From Chelydra serpentina (lineage: Eukaryota; Chordata; Testudines; Chelydridae), in the NCBI GenBank assembly GCA_037349315.1, contig JBAIAC010000004.1, positions 30,693,001-30,757,000 of the forward strand: a stretch of 64,000 nt of DNA, in the 5' to 3' direction. The stretch's first letter is position 1, and each line of letters begins with the position of its first letter. The position numbers were made by a program, and so were the translations under genes. The notes under the pieces were generated by a model. The model was not told the origin of the DNA and made no database searches. It saw only the letters and a program-made list of their open reading frames with translations. Below are positions 21,439-33,857 of this stretch, one piece after another.

Positions 21439-22094
21439 GTAAGAAATAAATATGAATTTCAGCAGACATATGGTGAAGGATGTAGCAGTAGGTGGACTTA
21501 CCAAGAAGGGAGAGGTGGAAGAAGAAAAAAGTGGGTTCAGATGTGCCAGAGACTTTCTTGCCTTTTGTAGAGAAAAATAAGTGCACTCTGTTAAGGAAAT
21601 GAAATATAAACACACAGGGCAAAATATTTTTCTCCAAGAGGAGAAGATGCTTCTATACTGACTCCATTCAAAGAACAATTTTTTCCCCCAGCCAGGACTA
21701 CTTCTCATTTTGAAGCAGTCAGTGGCAGTATGTTAGCACTATAGCCAGGAGCAGATTGAGGCAAGACCAATGGAAAAATATCATAATTTATTGAGATGCC
21801 ATACAATTGATTAAGGTGTTATCCTCATAGAAGATAGATCCAAGTGTGAAGCTTTCAAAAATCTGAGCTAGAAGACAGATATAAAGAGAAAACAGCTAAG
21901 GTGAGAGCAAGATGCATCATTACCCTCCTGATGAATAAGGTAGGCAGATGCAAGGTTTTCAGGTGGGTAATTGTTTGCAAATGTGTGCGGGACTGATAAC
22001 TTTTTTGTAGGGGTCTGACCATGTTGTCATGGAATTCATAATTCTAAGATCCTTAAAAATATTTCAGTAGCATCTGATAATAGCATCTTTTGAC
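21439..22094. other. Unassigned DNA, no gene
   Basis: AT-rich sequence without repeat ends or recognisable coding frames. Confidence 0.4.
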
Positions 22095-22102
22095 CTTCCA
22101 GG

Positions 22103-22223
22103 TAGGGTTGCCAACCCTTTAGGATTGTCCTGAAGTCTCCAGGAATTAAATATGAATCTTTAATTAAAGATTGTCATGTTATGAAACCTCCAGGAATACA
22201 TCCAACCAAAACTGGCAACCCTA
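22103..22223. mobile_element. hAT MITE, 121 bp, perfect 8-bp TSD
   Basis: Terminal inverted repeats TAGGGTTGCCA and TGGCAACCCTA bound the unit, and CTTCCAGG flanks it on both sides (22095-22102 and 22224-22231). The interior repeats CTCCAGGAAT (near 22138 and 22187). Non-coding. An 8-bp TSD is the signature of hAT transposase. The terminal repeat is shared with 49645-50015. Confidence 0.92.
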
Positions 22224-22350
22224 CTTCCAGGTGAAAACAACCATCACAAAGGTAGAGAGAGAGAAGGAGTGATACATAATGAAAAGATGTGGCAAAACAA
22301 ATCTTAATTTATTTTCAGCAATGTCTGAGTTTGCTTTAAATGCACACTTT

Positions 22351-22600
22351 GAGGCCTGATTTTCAGAGTGTTTGTACTTGTATTTGTGAATGTGCACATC
22401 TGCATGTCTACTTTGTGATCAGACTACAACTGCATCCTCATGCAAAACATTTTATCACGTGTGAATGTCTACCCAAGTGTCTCTCTAGTCATGCAAAACT
22501 CCTACTTGAGCATGTGCATGAAATAGTGTGCACTTGAAGTTTGTGTGCAGATTAATGTAAAATAGATCAGGCTTAATTTCTGTCAGAAAATCAGGCCTTA
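22351..22600. repeat. Palindromic MITE-like repeat
   Basis: GAGGCCTGATTTTC at 22351 is matched in inverted orientation by GAAAATCAGGCCTTA ending at 22600. The interior is non-coding. No clear TSD was found. Confidence 0.6.
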
Positions 22601-24412
22601 GTAGTCCAGAAAATGTAAATTTATGGAAAAACATTTAGTACTTTGAAAATAATGCAGTAATTGAACAGTGAGTAAGTAATGTGGAATGCAAAGAGATATT
22701 AGGCTAGAGTAACTCTTTTGGCTTATAGTATTTTACATTGATTTATAGAAGAGAAATAAAAAGAGCTCACCAAAGATAAATTTGGCTCATTGTTACTTAA
22801 GCATATAGGATAATTTCAAGTGGGAATCGAATGTAATTTACAAAGTGACAGCTAAACAAATCTTATTTTCTCACACACCCAACAACTGTACCATAACACT
22901 CTTCAAGTTGTACACATTACATTGTTATTTTAAAGAACTGACACCTAGACTCTTTATCAGTAGTATAACACTTATATTAGCAAAGTTGGTTTGCAAGCTA
23001 ACACTCTGCTTGATAAAAGTGAGCTTAAACTCATTATCACTTTCTGTGAGAGGTTAGAACCAAACCATCTGTTGAGCAATCTCCAGATGCTTAATTCTAT
23101 CACAGAATTCTGAATTTGTGGTAAAATAATTACTCTGTTAGCCTGAAAGGCTATGCCAAAAAGTGCCATTGATTTGATTCGTGTTTTTAAAAATAGCCTT
23201 TTGCTAACACTCTCTCTTTGTTGTTTTTGTTGTTGTTCTAGACAATTTAACTCTTGCATGCTAAATCCGTGGATTATACAGCAGTAGAAAAGTTATATGT
23301 ACTTCATGATCAGGATGTGGGAAGATGATAGTGACAGTTTTATACATCGAGGTCCTGTAGGCTTAGAACTCATCTGGCTTTTTAAGTTTCAGGGGAAATT
23401 AGCACTAGAAAAGATCAGCTAATCCTGCATGAACACCTGGACATTATCTCTTTCTTCTGTTACTCTGCTCCAGAGGTTAATAGAAACAGGCAACTCATTT
23501 TCTTCAAGTTTGATCAGTTTCTATATTTCTCTACAGCTTTTAAGAATCCTTGTCAGAAGATATGATATTTGAAGATTAAACATTGCCAGTGGATTTTATT
23601 GTGTCAGTTGTTCTGTGTTTAAAAATAAGTACTATTCATTGCACACTAGAATAGATCAATTGCATATCTTTCATCAGATTCGACTTCATTAATGCAAGTC
23701 CCGTGGTCTAACACTAAGTAAACCAAAGTTATGTAGTGTAATAATTCCTATCAGTGCCCTATAGGTAAAGGGGTGAGGAGAGAAGGAAAGAGAGTCTTCG
23801 TTGTACTCTTTAGGAACTGTCCACATTACTAAATAAACCATGTTTGAAAGTCATTTTGAAGCACAGCTCAAACATGGTTCCCTGTCATGCACCACTTTGA
23901 ATATGATTGACTGGTCCATAAGCATGCATTTTACTCTAGTATGTTCTTTCAAAATGGTTTTGAGCACAGTTTTCCCCCAATGTTGTCATTATTCATAATA
24001 GTTTGAATCTTTTGTCCTAATACGTTAGAAGCTATGGAATATTTGCAAATTGAGCACTGTGACTATTCATTCACCTTTATTTCTTCATGTTCTGTGATTC
24101 AAGGAGTAAACGCCAAGTAGTCCATGGTCTTGTCTGTTCTCTGGAATGATAAATTTAAATTCGACAGTGAGATCACCTGGTTTCTGTGGCACTCCAGTGC
24201 CATCGTTTAGAGATTTTGCAGCAGGTTAATTTACATGAAAAACTGGAGGGATTTTTGAGTTAATGATGAAAATGAATAATACTATCAGTTCTGTGCTGCT
24301 CATTTTTGTACTATATTCATTTTGGGGGCTTTAACATCTTGGTTTGGGACAGTTCTGTCCTTTGGCCCCTCAGAAGGAAGTGAAAATAATTAAGAATGTT
24401 GACTGTCATGCT
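22601..24412. other. AT-rich DNA, no gene
   Basis: No reading frame with domain content, no terminal repeat and no retroelement tail seen. A minus-strand frame of 95 codons (22972-23259) looks like chance. Confidence 0.45.
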
Positions 24413-24985
24413 TTGAGGTTAACCCAGACTAGTAAGGGTGTGTGTCACCCTATGGCCTGTAACCGTGGGTGCTTTTGTGCTATGCAGCTTTGACTCCGAG
24501 CCCTGACACTAGCAACCTGCTCACAGCACCATGGCCTCACCCTGGCTCCCACCAGCTTAGTTAGTCCTTTCAAGGTGACACCAACAGCCCTTCCAGTCCC
24601 AAGTCTCCCCAAAACTATCTCCCCTGCAAGTATCCAGTCCCTCTGACTGACCCCTCACAGAAGGTATCACGTTTTCTGCTTCCAAAGAGACAGCACATAC
24701 ATCAGCATTCTTTGCATGGAAAAATCTGTTTTGCCTCCTTGGTCTGTTGAGTCTCCAAAATATAATATCAGAGAGTACCCACAACTTCACATTTTACATA
24801 CATTTCACAGTGATACTAATGACCTGCATGTTGTTAGTTTTCAAATGATATATCGCAAAACATTACAACAGTGTGTGAGGTGTATTGAATTGGTCAGGCC
24901 AGATGAGTTTTACTGTTACATACCAGTAAATCCCCTTGTCATGCAGGCATTGGGGTGCTCTTCGGGTCACAATGACATTTACATT
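24413..24985 (-). repeat. LTR-like fragment, uncertain
   Basis: A block of moderate GC content contains GTTAGTTTTCAAATGATA (near 24834), shared with the LTR-like segment near 5669. Neither a TG start nor a CA end with a TSD could be fixed. Boundaries are approximate. Confidence 0.3.
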
Positions 24986-25104
24986 TTCATCTTTAGGATT
25001 CAAAGTTAATGATCCATTCAGCTGAAAGAGGCAGTTGTCAGCTTGCAGAAACTGTTGAGTCAGGAAGATAATGCTTTGCTTTGCATTCACACTGTCTTTT
25101 TTAT

Positions 25105-25240
25105 AGGTTACAGTGTAGTAGCCATGTTAGTCTGTGTCAGCAAAAAGAAAATAAGAAAGAAAGAAATACTTGTGGCACCTTAGAAACTAACAAATTTATT
25201 TCAGCATAAGCTTATGTGGGTTAGAACCCACTTCATCGGA
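25105..25240. repeat. Penelope-like short repeat, 12-bp TSD
   Basis: A 136-bp unit (GTAGCCATGTTAGTCTG near the left, GAACCCACTTCATCGG at the right) flanked by identical TGTCTTTTTTAT (25093-25104 and 25241-25252). The central ACTTGTGGCACCTTAGAAAC is closely similar to the repeat at 1483-1610. On the minus strand it reads CCGATGA, then a 7-bp stem (GTGGGTT/AACCCAC), then ATAAGCTTATGC, a degraded version of the hammerhead-like arrangement. No poly-A tail and no coding capacity. Confidence 0.7.
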
Positions 25241-25252
25241 TGTCTTTTTTAT

Positions 25253-26751
25253 GGTTTCCTTCACATCCAGGAGGTGGTAGAAACAAACCATTTTAAAATG
25301 AAAGTTAGATTCTGGAGTACAGTTGAACAGCAAAAGCGGGATTCTGCTGCTGAGGAATCATGAAATACATCCTCCCAGTCATTCCTAGGTTCCCTGCATG
25401 ATGGCACATTCTCCATCCAGCGAGCCACACAGCTTTATGTAAGCAGCTTTATTACCAGTGGAAAAATTGATTACTGGCATCATGTTAAGTGGTAGGACAT
25501 GATAGAACGTAATCATTAATAAATATCACCGGAAGTGAGACTCATAATCCTTAGGCACATTGTGTTTAATAATTAAAAAAAGTTAGTTTGCAATTACTTT
25601 GAGAAAAGATACATTTTTTCCAATGAAGGTATTTGGTATTTATTGCCATAGTCTTTTTGTAAACTGTATTATTAATGGTGGGGGTCCTTGGCAGCATTTC
25701 CTGTCTACAGTAAATTTGAATTTCAGTCAGAACAATGCTTGTCTCAAAATCCAAGTACGTCACTACTCAGTGGTAGATATTTTTCTTTATTCAAATACTC
25801 AATACAGTTCTTAGTCCATATATAACATAACCATTAATTGGGAGAGGGGAAAACACACTTTGAAATGCCCAAATATATTTTTCAATATAATAAATTCACT
25901 CAAGTGATTGTGATCAGTCAGAAGCATACACTTGAGTTAGCATCTATTGGTGCCTTGAATTAGGGCTCAAATATTTGCTCAAAACCCAGCTGTGTCACCA
26001 GCTACTGTTTCCTGAGAAAGCTCATCATCAGAAGAGGGAAGGGAAAAATCTCTTGGGGCTGGATCATGTACACGCATCTTAAACAACTGATTAAAAATGC
26101 ATTTCATATAGCAAAATGCCCATGTTCTCTCTGGTGTGTGTTTAGGTCAAAAGAGGGGGAGAAAATTATGAGTATAATACCCATTTAGCATGTATTGGGC
26201 CCAATTCTTGCACCTGATGTGTTACTTTTGCCAACTTAACCAGCTTTTGGGGGATTCCTTTGGCCTAGAGAAATCCCTGGTTGGCATATGGTTGCCATAG
26301 CTAGTGTCTGGTGCCCCCTCTTCCTCAGTACAGGAGGAATGCTGGGGAACATGGCTGGTAAAAAGGGGAGGTGGCCAGACTACTAACTGTGATCTGGTAA
26401 TCCCTGGTTGATAGTACAGCTCTCTGGGCATGTATGCAGCTGAGCACAAAGTAGAGGAATCCTGCGATGGTTTTGATTTGTGCCAGGGCCTAAAAAGTTA
26501 CTTGGGCAGCCTCAGGATTGAGGAGTTAATGAGATACTTGAACTCAATCATTTTTGAGGTTTTGAGCGTACTTAGTAATGATGAAAACATTTATACGAGG
26601 CGTGAGTTTGAGGGAGCCACACCAAGACCACTCTGTTTTTTTTCTTTCTTATCCCCAGTGAATTATATTTGTTGCGTGACATCAGTTTCCATTCATTGGA
26701 CAGTGGGTAAATCAGGAGCTTCTGTTCTCCCTGTCTCATAACACAAAGCCA
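25253..26751. other. AT-rich DNA, no gene
   Basis: No repeat end, domain-bearing frame or RNA gene recognised. A few 65-100 codon frames show no conservation signals. Confidence 0.45.
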
Positions 26752-26996
26752 AAGGGGACATTCAATGAAATTAAAACGTGGTACATTCAAAATCGATAAA
26801 AAGAAATACTTTTTCATGCAGTGCTTAATTAGACTGTGGAACTGATTGCCACAGAAAATTATTGAGGCAAAAAACTTAGCAAGAGTAATAAAGGGAATAG
26901 AAATTTATATGGATAACAAGAATATTCAGAAGATAGGATACTCGGCTAGAGGGACCATTGATCTGACCCAGTATGGCCATTCTTATATTCTTAAGT
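26752..26996 (+). pseudogene. CR1-like LINE, old 3' end
   Basis: Conceptual translation shows a degraded C-terminal CR1/L3-type segment (near 26753-26850: GTFNEIKTWYI, then TVELIA), followed by SDPVWPF and an ATTCTTATATTCTTA tail near 26978-26993. This is the standard 3' end of old CR1/L3-type elements. Strongly diverged and 5'-truncated. Confidence 0.65.
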
Positions 26997-27827
26997 TAGA
27001 CTTTGCCATAAATTCAATATGGGAAAATATATCAAAGTTTTGTCACACTGTTAAAGCCAAGAGTATTGTTATGCTAAAGAGATGATGTAATATAAGTAAG
27101 GGAGCAACTATGCTTATGTTGTGTTAGGATTCTGACAAGGCCCGGTGTGAACTAGCTGTTATTGTTAACTAGACTCTAACCACGGTGTGAATGGTATGAA
27201 GGCACAGTCCTTTTATTTGCTGCATGAGCTTTTTCTCCTGACAAATCTGACTCCTCACATTATTAGGGTGATGATCTAAAAATATTTGAGCATGTCCTCT
27301 CTTCTCACAGTCCTGGTCTCTAGAGACTCATGGTGTGTGCAATCCTGAATCTTATTTAAGGAGCCTAAGAGGTGTTATTTACTCAGTTTGTCATTTATGA
27401 TTAATGAAGGATTCGTCACCTCAGAGGCAGTGTTCTCCCACATGACATCCTTGTGAAATTACAGGGAGATGCTCTGTTTATTTTATGGCATACATTATTG
27501 TTAGTACACAAAGATCTACAGTGCTGCAGTTCTATTTATTTAAGTTATAAGGCTAGAGATTGAATTGGAGGCATTGAGATAACCAATAGACAGGAAAGCG
27601 GTGGGACTCAGTCAGGGTGATTCCAGGTGCTGTCAAGTCTAACTTCACTTTTCCTTAAGTAAGTTCCGGTTCAGATCAAGAGCAGGAAAGAGTGCAAATT
27701 AAAGAGCAATGCAAATAGAAGCAGGAAGAAAGAGGTACCATAAAGTGCATTAATTATTCAAGTTTTAAAAAGTTACTAAGCTAGATACATATTTTAATGC
27801 TTATTTTGGGCTATCACATGTACTTGT
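26997..27827. other. AT-rich DNA, no gene
   Basis: No feature recognised. Confidence 0.45.
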
Positions 27828-29051
27828 TGTGAGGGTTCCCCCCCGGGGTGCCACCTGGAACTGGGGTATCATTGAGCCCTCTGACCTACCAGCCTGGGCT
27901 CCCTCTCACACTATGCTGCTATAACAAGCTGCAAAGCCCTCCAGCCTGCACTTTCACCAGCATTCTCACAAGTAGGGACACACCCAGCTGCAGTTACACG
28001 CAGGCTCTCTAACCACCAGCTTCCCAGCAGTACCACCCTGCCCTGGTCAAATCTGGCCAATATATAGGTTTAATACCCAGTCCACCTCTCCCACAATGTG
28101 AAGAGAACAAGTCATACTTGTGGTAACCAAGCAGAGATTTTCCCCAAGCACTCCAGTCAAAGCTCACAGGTTTGGATTAAAACATAAAATAAATGTATTA
28201 ACTACAAAGGATAGATTTTAAGTGATTATAAGTGATAGGTTACCTAGTAAATAAACAAAACACAAACTAAGTCTAAGATATTAGAAAGATACGATATGAA
28301 CTGGCAAATTCTCACCCTGGCTGATGATACAGGTGGGCTGCAGATTGTTATGGGACAAGCTGCACTTGCTTTATAGCTTGGAATCCCTAGGTCTTTCATA
28401 CAGAGGTTAGAAATCCCTTTAGCCTGGTTCCAGCACTTCCCCAGTTCAGTTTTTGTTCCTCAGGCATTTCCAGGTGTCTTCTTGTGTGGGGAATGAAGAA
28501 CCACTGATGTCATTCCCTGTCTTATATAGCTTTAGCATATGACAGAAACTCTTTGTTTCAAAATTTTGTTCCGTGAACATTTTGTGGAAAAATACTGACA
28601 TCCCAAGATAGAATCCAGAATCAGGTGGCCTGGTCACATATTCTTGTAGAGTCATAACAACCATTACTTACAGGTTATCTGGAGTGTTATCAGGAAGATT
28701 CACCAGGTGGGAGATGAGCTTTTCCTAAGGCCTATTGTTTTCCCTAGTGGCTCATTACTCTGAATAGACCCTTCCCAGCCAGCCATCTAGACTGAAAGCA
28801 TCTTGTCTATTGGGCTTTACCCAGATGTAACTACAGATGCATAGTCAGTATTTATAACTTCAGATACAAAAATAATACATGCATACAAATGGGATAATCA
28901 TATTAATCAAATCCTAACTTTTCCAATTACATCTCACATGACATATCTTGTACAAAATGCATAATAATTATGCCATAATCATATCATAATATTGTGAAGA
29001 ATATGGGGTGCAGTGGGGTGAAATGGGGTGACTATGGGGTGTAGTGTCACA
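27828..29051 (-). mobile_element. Solo LTR, 1.2 kb
   Basis: The unit begins TGTGAGGGTTCCC and ends TAGTGTCACA, with inverted TGTGA/TCACA ends. The flanks CTTGT (27823-27827) and CTCGT (29052-29056) are a 5-bp TSD with one difference. On the minus strand AGCTATATAAGAC (near 28519-28531) is a TATA box, and ATTAAA lies downstream near 28068. No internal genes are present. The GGGGTG repeats near the right end (29005-29043) are part of the LTR edge. Probably a solo LTR of an endogenous retrovirus. Confidence 0.75.
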
Positions 29052-29618
29052 CTCGTGCTTGCCGTTCAGTTGCTTATCGTTGACAACTGTTGGGATTGTT
29101 TGTTCTGTATTAGTAAATATGGTGTTGAGGTTACACAACAAGTAATCTTTCATAAAAGGAAATTTATATCAATTATTAGAAATGTGCTTTTGAAAAAATA
29201 GAGTGTATAGTCTAAATAAGTCAGACCTCAAGATTCATATATAACTGCAGTTTGAAGTAAGTTCTATCATACCACTACATATTTCTTCTGCTCACGCATC
29301 ATTAAAAAAGATGTCAAGTTACACCCAGAAGCAATCTTTGATCAGGAGGCAAGTTTCCAAGAGCACTGTTCACTTTCTGGAGGGCTTACTTGGTACATAG
29401 TAAAGGCCACAGTTACATGTAGACAGAAAGCAACATTAGTTTACTCACGTGTTTGGTGCTGGCACCTCTCATTTCATCCAGCATAAGAAACTATGCAAAA
29501 GGGAATGTGTAGTAAGTACCCTTTTTGCGTTTTTAGATCAGTAAAGTAATATAAATATAGTACTCAGTACTAACTTACGTCAGTAAATTATAGTACAGCA
29601 TTGTGAAACATTTTCTCC
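29052..29618. other. AT-rich DNA, no gene
   Basis: No feature recognised. The last 8 bp (TTTTCTCC, 29611-29618) are the left TSD of the following hAT element. Confidence 0.5.
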
Positions 29619-32378
29619 CAGGGCTGGTCAAAACATTTTGGTCCCTGAGGTGGGGAGCTCAAATGACGCCCCCATGCCCCCTTGCTTGGGCCAAAATTTT
29701 GAAAGGTATCAATTCTGCCTTCTTCCTGTTCTATTCCTCTCATGGTACTGCTCTGCTACCTACCCCAATAAAGGAGAACTAACAACTTAAAATGCCTTGT
29801 TCAAAAATGTTTGAACTTAACTTTCAAACACCTGAAGAGCAAATGTAACTTTTCTTATCTGCATAGTAAACACTGGCATTTTTATCTGTTTGAATAATCA
29901 AAGTGGTGCTTTCCGTGCCTTCTTGGTTGCAAAGATTTGAACTGCTTCCTGAAGGTCCACAGTCTGGGCCAGCTCATGCTCTACTGAGATAGTTGCAAGG
30001 CCGACCAGCCTCTCCTGTGTCATTGTGGAGCATAGATGTGTTTTTATTAACTTCAGCTTGGAAAAGCTGCGTTCTCCACTGGCAACTGTTACAGGAAGTG
30101 TTAGAAGTATGCGCAGAGCAACAAAAGTATTTGGAAACATGGTGGTCATCTTATTTGTGCACATATATTCCAAACATAAACAGCCTTTGGAGTTGATCCT
30201 GCTGAAATGTATTGTGAAAGGGCTTTCAGTTCATCACCTAAATCACTCGCATCAATATCACACATGTAATCATGTGTCAACATTGTCTCTGTCTCTAGTG
30301 CCCTGCATTGCTGGTGTAGGTCTTCTTCAGGTATAGTGAGGAGTTTTGGAATATCATATAACATCCCAAATATACTGCTGTGTTCCTTAAGCTGCATGAA
30401 ACATTCTATATTGCACAATCTAGTATCTGGTTAAAGAATTCAACTTTGAATTGTTGTTGGGGTCTCTTATGGAATTATCCCATGCCTCGTAATCAAAATG
30501 TCATCTTCTTCAGTGACTCTTGTATTCTTGAATGGGTGGGAAATAGCTTCCATGTGAAGTTCCTCTGCCAACTTCTGTGCACTCTTCAGAATGTTTTGAA
30601 ATCCCTCATCGGACCGGTAAGACTGTAGGTATGACTGCTTTGTCCTGTTCCATTGTTCCAGATATATCAAATAATGTTTGGAGTCTTGGAGTCTGTTGCT
30701 TACAACATTTATTTCAAACAGTATATGATACACAACACTAAGCCACACATACATTTGAAGTTATGTATGTTTCTGGGGATTCCATTTCCCTCTGCCACTG
30801 TTCTCCCATGAACAGTTCATATCATAGAATTATCCTCCATAATGGCAACCATGGCATCATCTCTCTTCCCAATTTGGTGTTTGATAGGCTTTATCGCCTC
30901 CACTCGACTTTCCCATCATGTGGCACTCAGTGGTTTCAGTGTCAGAGAGGATGTTCCCAGATGTTGCTTCAAAATTTGCCATTGATGAGTTGATTCAGAG
31001 AAAAATACATGAAATATATGAATTATATTAAAAAATGCAGCAGCCTCACTAGAAGCTGATGCTGCATCACTGACCACCAAGTTCAATGAATGAGAACTGC
31101 ATGGGACAAAAAAAGCTCGAGGGTTTAACTCTCGGATCCGTGTCTGCACTCCTTTGTTCTTTCTTCTCATGTTGGCATCATTATCATAGCCCTGACCTCT
31201 CATGTCAGCTATCGTAATTCCTGTATCTTCCATCTTTTTAAGAAGCATAAACCAGCTTCTGTAGTATCATCAATGTCAGTAAATTCTAGAAAATGCTCCC
31301 TGACGGTCACCATTGCAGGGACATTTTCACTAGGTTCTGTTGTTGTTACAAAACACACCATTAAAGTTATTTGTCCCGTATGGCTGATGTCAGGTGTGCA
31401 GTCCAGAATAACAGAGTAATATCTTGCTGACTTCAGATCTGCCACAATCTTCTGTTTGACTTTTGTTGCCAGTAACTGTATGATCTCATTTTGAATTGTT
31501 TTTTCCAAGTTAGTGGTGTGTGTACATTTTTTGGGTGGTGACTCTTCTTAGATGCCCCTGGAATACAGCATCAAACTCAGCCATCAGCTCCACAGTTTTA
31601 AGGAAGTTTCTATTGTTTGCCACATACAGCTGATCTGAAGTGCCATGCAGTGCTAGGTTTTGGGTAGCAAGCATTCTCACAATGGCAATGAGCCTTTTCA
31701 GAGCATTTTGCCAGTAAAGAGACTCTGATGCAATCTTCTCTTGATGCTGATCATCTATGGTAGCCTTTAACCTTAGTCCCATCTCAAGCTCTTTTCCACC
31801 TATGGAATGCTCTCTGGTGATTTTGCTGTCTTCTCATGGCATGCCAGATTTCTAGCCAGATTTTTCCAATACTTTGTTCCTGTAGAAATGTGGATGGAAC
31901 ATTGAAAGGGGACAAATAAGCAGGGTGGTAGCAAGGCCTGAGTGAGGGAAGATATCAGCGTCTTAAGGGCATAACTGGCTCCTACTACTTCAGTTGACTG
32001 CCAGTTCTCCTCAAGTGGGATCAGGGAAGCAGCAGGAAACAGGAAGTTCCCTGAGAAGCTGGTGTTAATCAGTCCAGGTTCCTGGGGGTGCTAGAGAGGT
32101 ACATAAGAGGCTCCTCCTCCTCTCTCTCCCTGCAGCTCCTGCTGCTTTCTGTTATTCCCGCTCACCTTTTCTCCTGCCTGCCTCTTATGAGAAGAGGAAG
32201 GTGCACTCCTTCCTCCAGCACAGCACTCCATCATCTCTGTGCATCTAGAGCAGAGTGCATACATATGTACCAGCAGCACACACAATTTTCTACACTCTGG
32301 GTCTTAGTGGCGCCCTCCCCCACACAGTCTGGCACCTGAGGCGGCTGAGTCAGTTCACCTCATGGTAAGGCCAGCCCT
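29619..32378 (-). mobile_element. Complete hAT DNA transposon, exact 8-bp TSD
   Basis: A 2760-bp element with terminal inverted repeats CAGGGCTGG and its complement, and identical TTTTCTCC at 29611-29618 and 32379-32386. It contains a decayed transposase on the minus strand. The subterminal regions carry GGTCCCTGAGGTGG (left) and CACCTGAGGCGGCTGAG (right), a further inverted match. The perfect TSD suggests the insertion is not extremely old even though the coding region is broken. Confidence 0.93.
29898..31782 (-). pseudogene. hAT transposase, ZMYM1/DUF4371-like
   Basis: The minus-strand transposase that would cut and paste the element. Pieces in order: an N-terminal helical region (31510-31782), the catalytic-core start with YYSVILDCTPDISHTGQ (31209-31508), an MRGQGYDNDANM block with SSHSLNLVV (30916-31248), linker pieces (30146-30754), and the C-terminal hAT dimerisation region with SGERSFSKLKLIKTHL (29898-30173). 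The arrangement matches the DUF4371 / zinc finger MYM-type 1-like hAT group. The pieces lie in different frames, so at least four frameshifts are needed, and no ATG for the whole is kept. An N-terminal BED or MYM finger is not visible and may be lost. Confidence 0.85.
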
Positions 32379-32611
32379 GTTTTCTCCTCATCTGAAGATT
32401 TACCAGATGTGAGGTTATATTTTTGTGACAATTACTTGAGATCAGGAACCAGGACTAACTGCAATTCCTGATCTGTCTTGCAAGAGGGAGCTGTGAACAT
32501 GCTATCTGGGAAAGTGATAGAATTTCACTACTCTTTCGAGTTCCCACTAGGTTTCAAAGCACAATTGAAGATTAAGTAGCCTTAGTCCTAAATACAGCTA
32601 TTTGCATAAAA

Positions 32612-33012
32612 CAGTGATTCTCAACCTTTCTAGACTACTGTACACCTTTAAAGAATTTGATTTGTCTTGTGTACCCACAAGTTTCACCTCACTTAACTTA
32701 TAAAATCAGACAAAAAAATACAAAAGTATCACAGCACACTATTACTGAAAAATTGCTTACTTTCTCATTTTTATCAAATAATTATAAAATAAATCCATTG
32801 GAATATAAATGTTGTACTTCTATTTCAGTGTGTAGTATACAGAGCAGTATAAAGAAATAATTGTCTATGAAATTTTAGTTTGTACTGACTTTGTTAGTGC
32901 ATTTTATGTAGCCTGTTGTAAAACTAGGTAAATATTTGGACAAGTTGATGTACCCCCTGGAAGATCTCTGAGTACCCCCAAGAGTACACATACCTCTGGT
33001 TGAGAACCACTG
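32612..33012. mobile_element. Non-autonomous hAT, 401 bp, exact 8-bp TSD
   Basis: Ends CAGTGATTCTCAACC and GGTTGAGAACCACTG are inverted repeats, and GCATAAAA flanks both sides (32604-32611 and 33013-33020). The interior has TGTACCCCC-type blocks near both ends (32639, 32950) and no coding frame with domains. The same kind of end (TTGAGAACCACTG) closes the palindromic element at 57102-57434. Confidence 0.92.
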
Positions 33013-33621
33013 GCATAAAACATTTAGTCACATTGGTAAATCCTTTGAACTGTACACCTTTTAGCTTAACTGGAAGATGAAATTGCTCTAAAATACGCTC
33101 ACCACATCCTTCAGATCTTGAGTTTAAAAGGTAAAGAAACTCTTGTTGATTTCAAGTTAATGGGGTCTAATATCATTATGTTACTTATTAGCTAGAAGGG
33201 AAATACTTGGAAGAGACTGATAGAAACTGATAGTCCACTATTCAGAGTGAAGTTTCCTAGAATGTGCTGTAGCTCCCAGGCAGACTGTTTAGCTTGGCAT
33301 TGCAGACAAACACATTCAATAATCCTTTACAGACCACTGAATATTGGCATAGGTAAAATTGATTGAACTTGTTAAAGAAGAAAGTGGATTTTTTTTGCAA
33401 AATAAATACAAGAAGTTCAATTCACTATGATACATGGAGTCTCAAGTATTTGGACTACTTGGTATCCATGGCAAATCCTAAAATCCTCAGATTTAACACA
33501 AGTGATTTATTCTGCCTACAGTAATGAAGCTCATTTTTTGTTCTTCTGTTTTAAATACTTTAATCTGAGCAGAGAGCAGAATCAGTACCATGTATCTTAA
33601 GTGAACAATTGCACAACAGGT

Positions 33622-33717
33622 GACATTTTCAAAGAGACTTGGGGGAATTAGGCACCCATCTTATTGATGATCTGTGGGAATTGAGCACCTGATTCCTTAG
33701 GCACTTTTGAAAATCCC
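33622..33717. repeat. Short palindromic repeat (TTTTCAAA type)
   Basis: ACATTTTCAAAGAGACTT at the left is matched by an inverted CTTTTGAAAATCC at the right. AGGCACCCATC and GAGCACCTGATTCC inside are the matching inner arms. Related half-copies lie near 52768, 55935-56025 and 60190. Confidence 0.5.
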
Positions 33718-33857
33718 TCCCAACATGAATAAAGAGTATTCAAAGTGAACAGTTCAAATAGTCAATAGACTGAAAATGGTTCTGTGAAACTATCTGAATA
33801 CTTATGTATAATGAATAAATTTACAGAGATCAAGATTGTCTGAATGATTCACTATCT

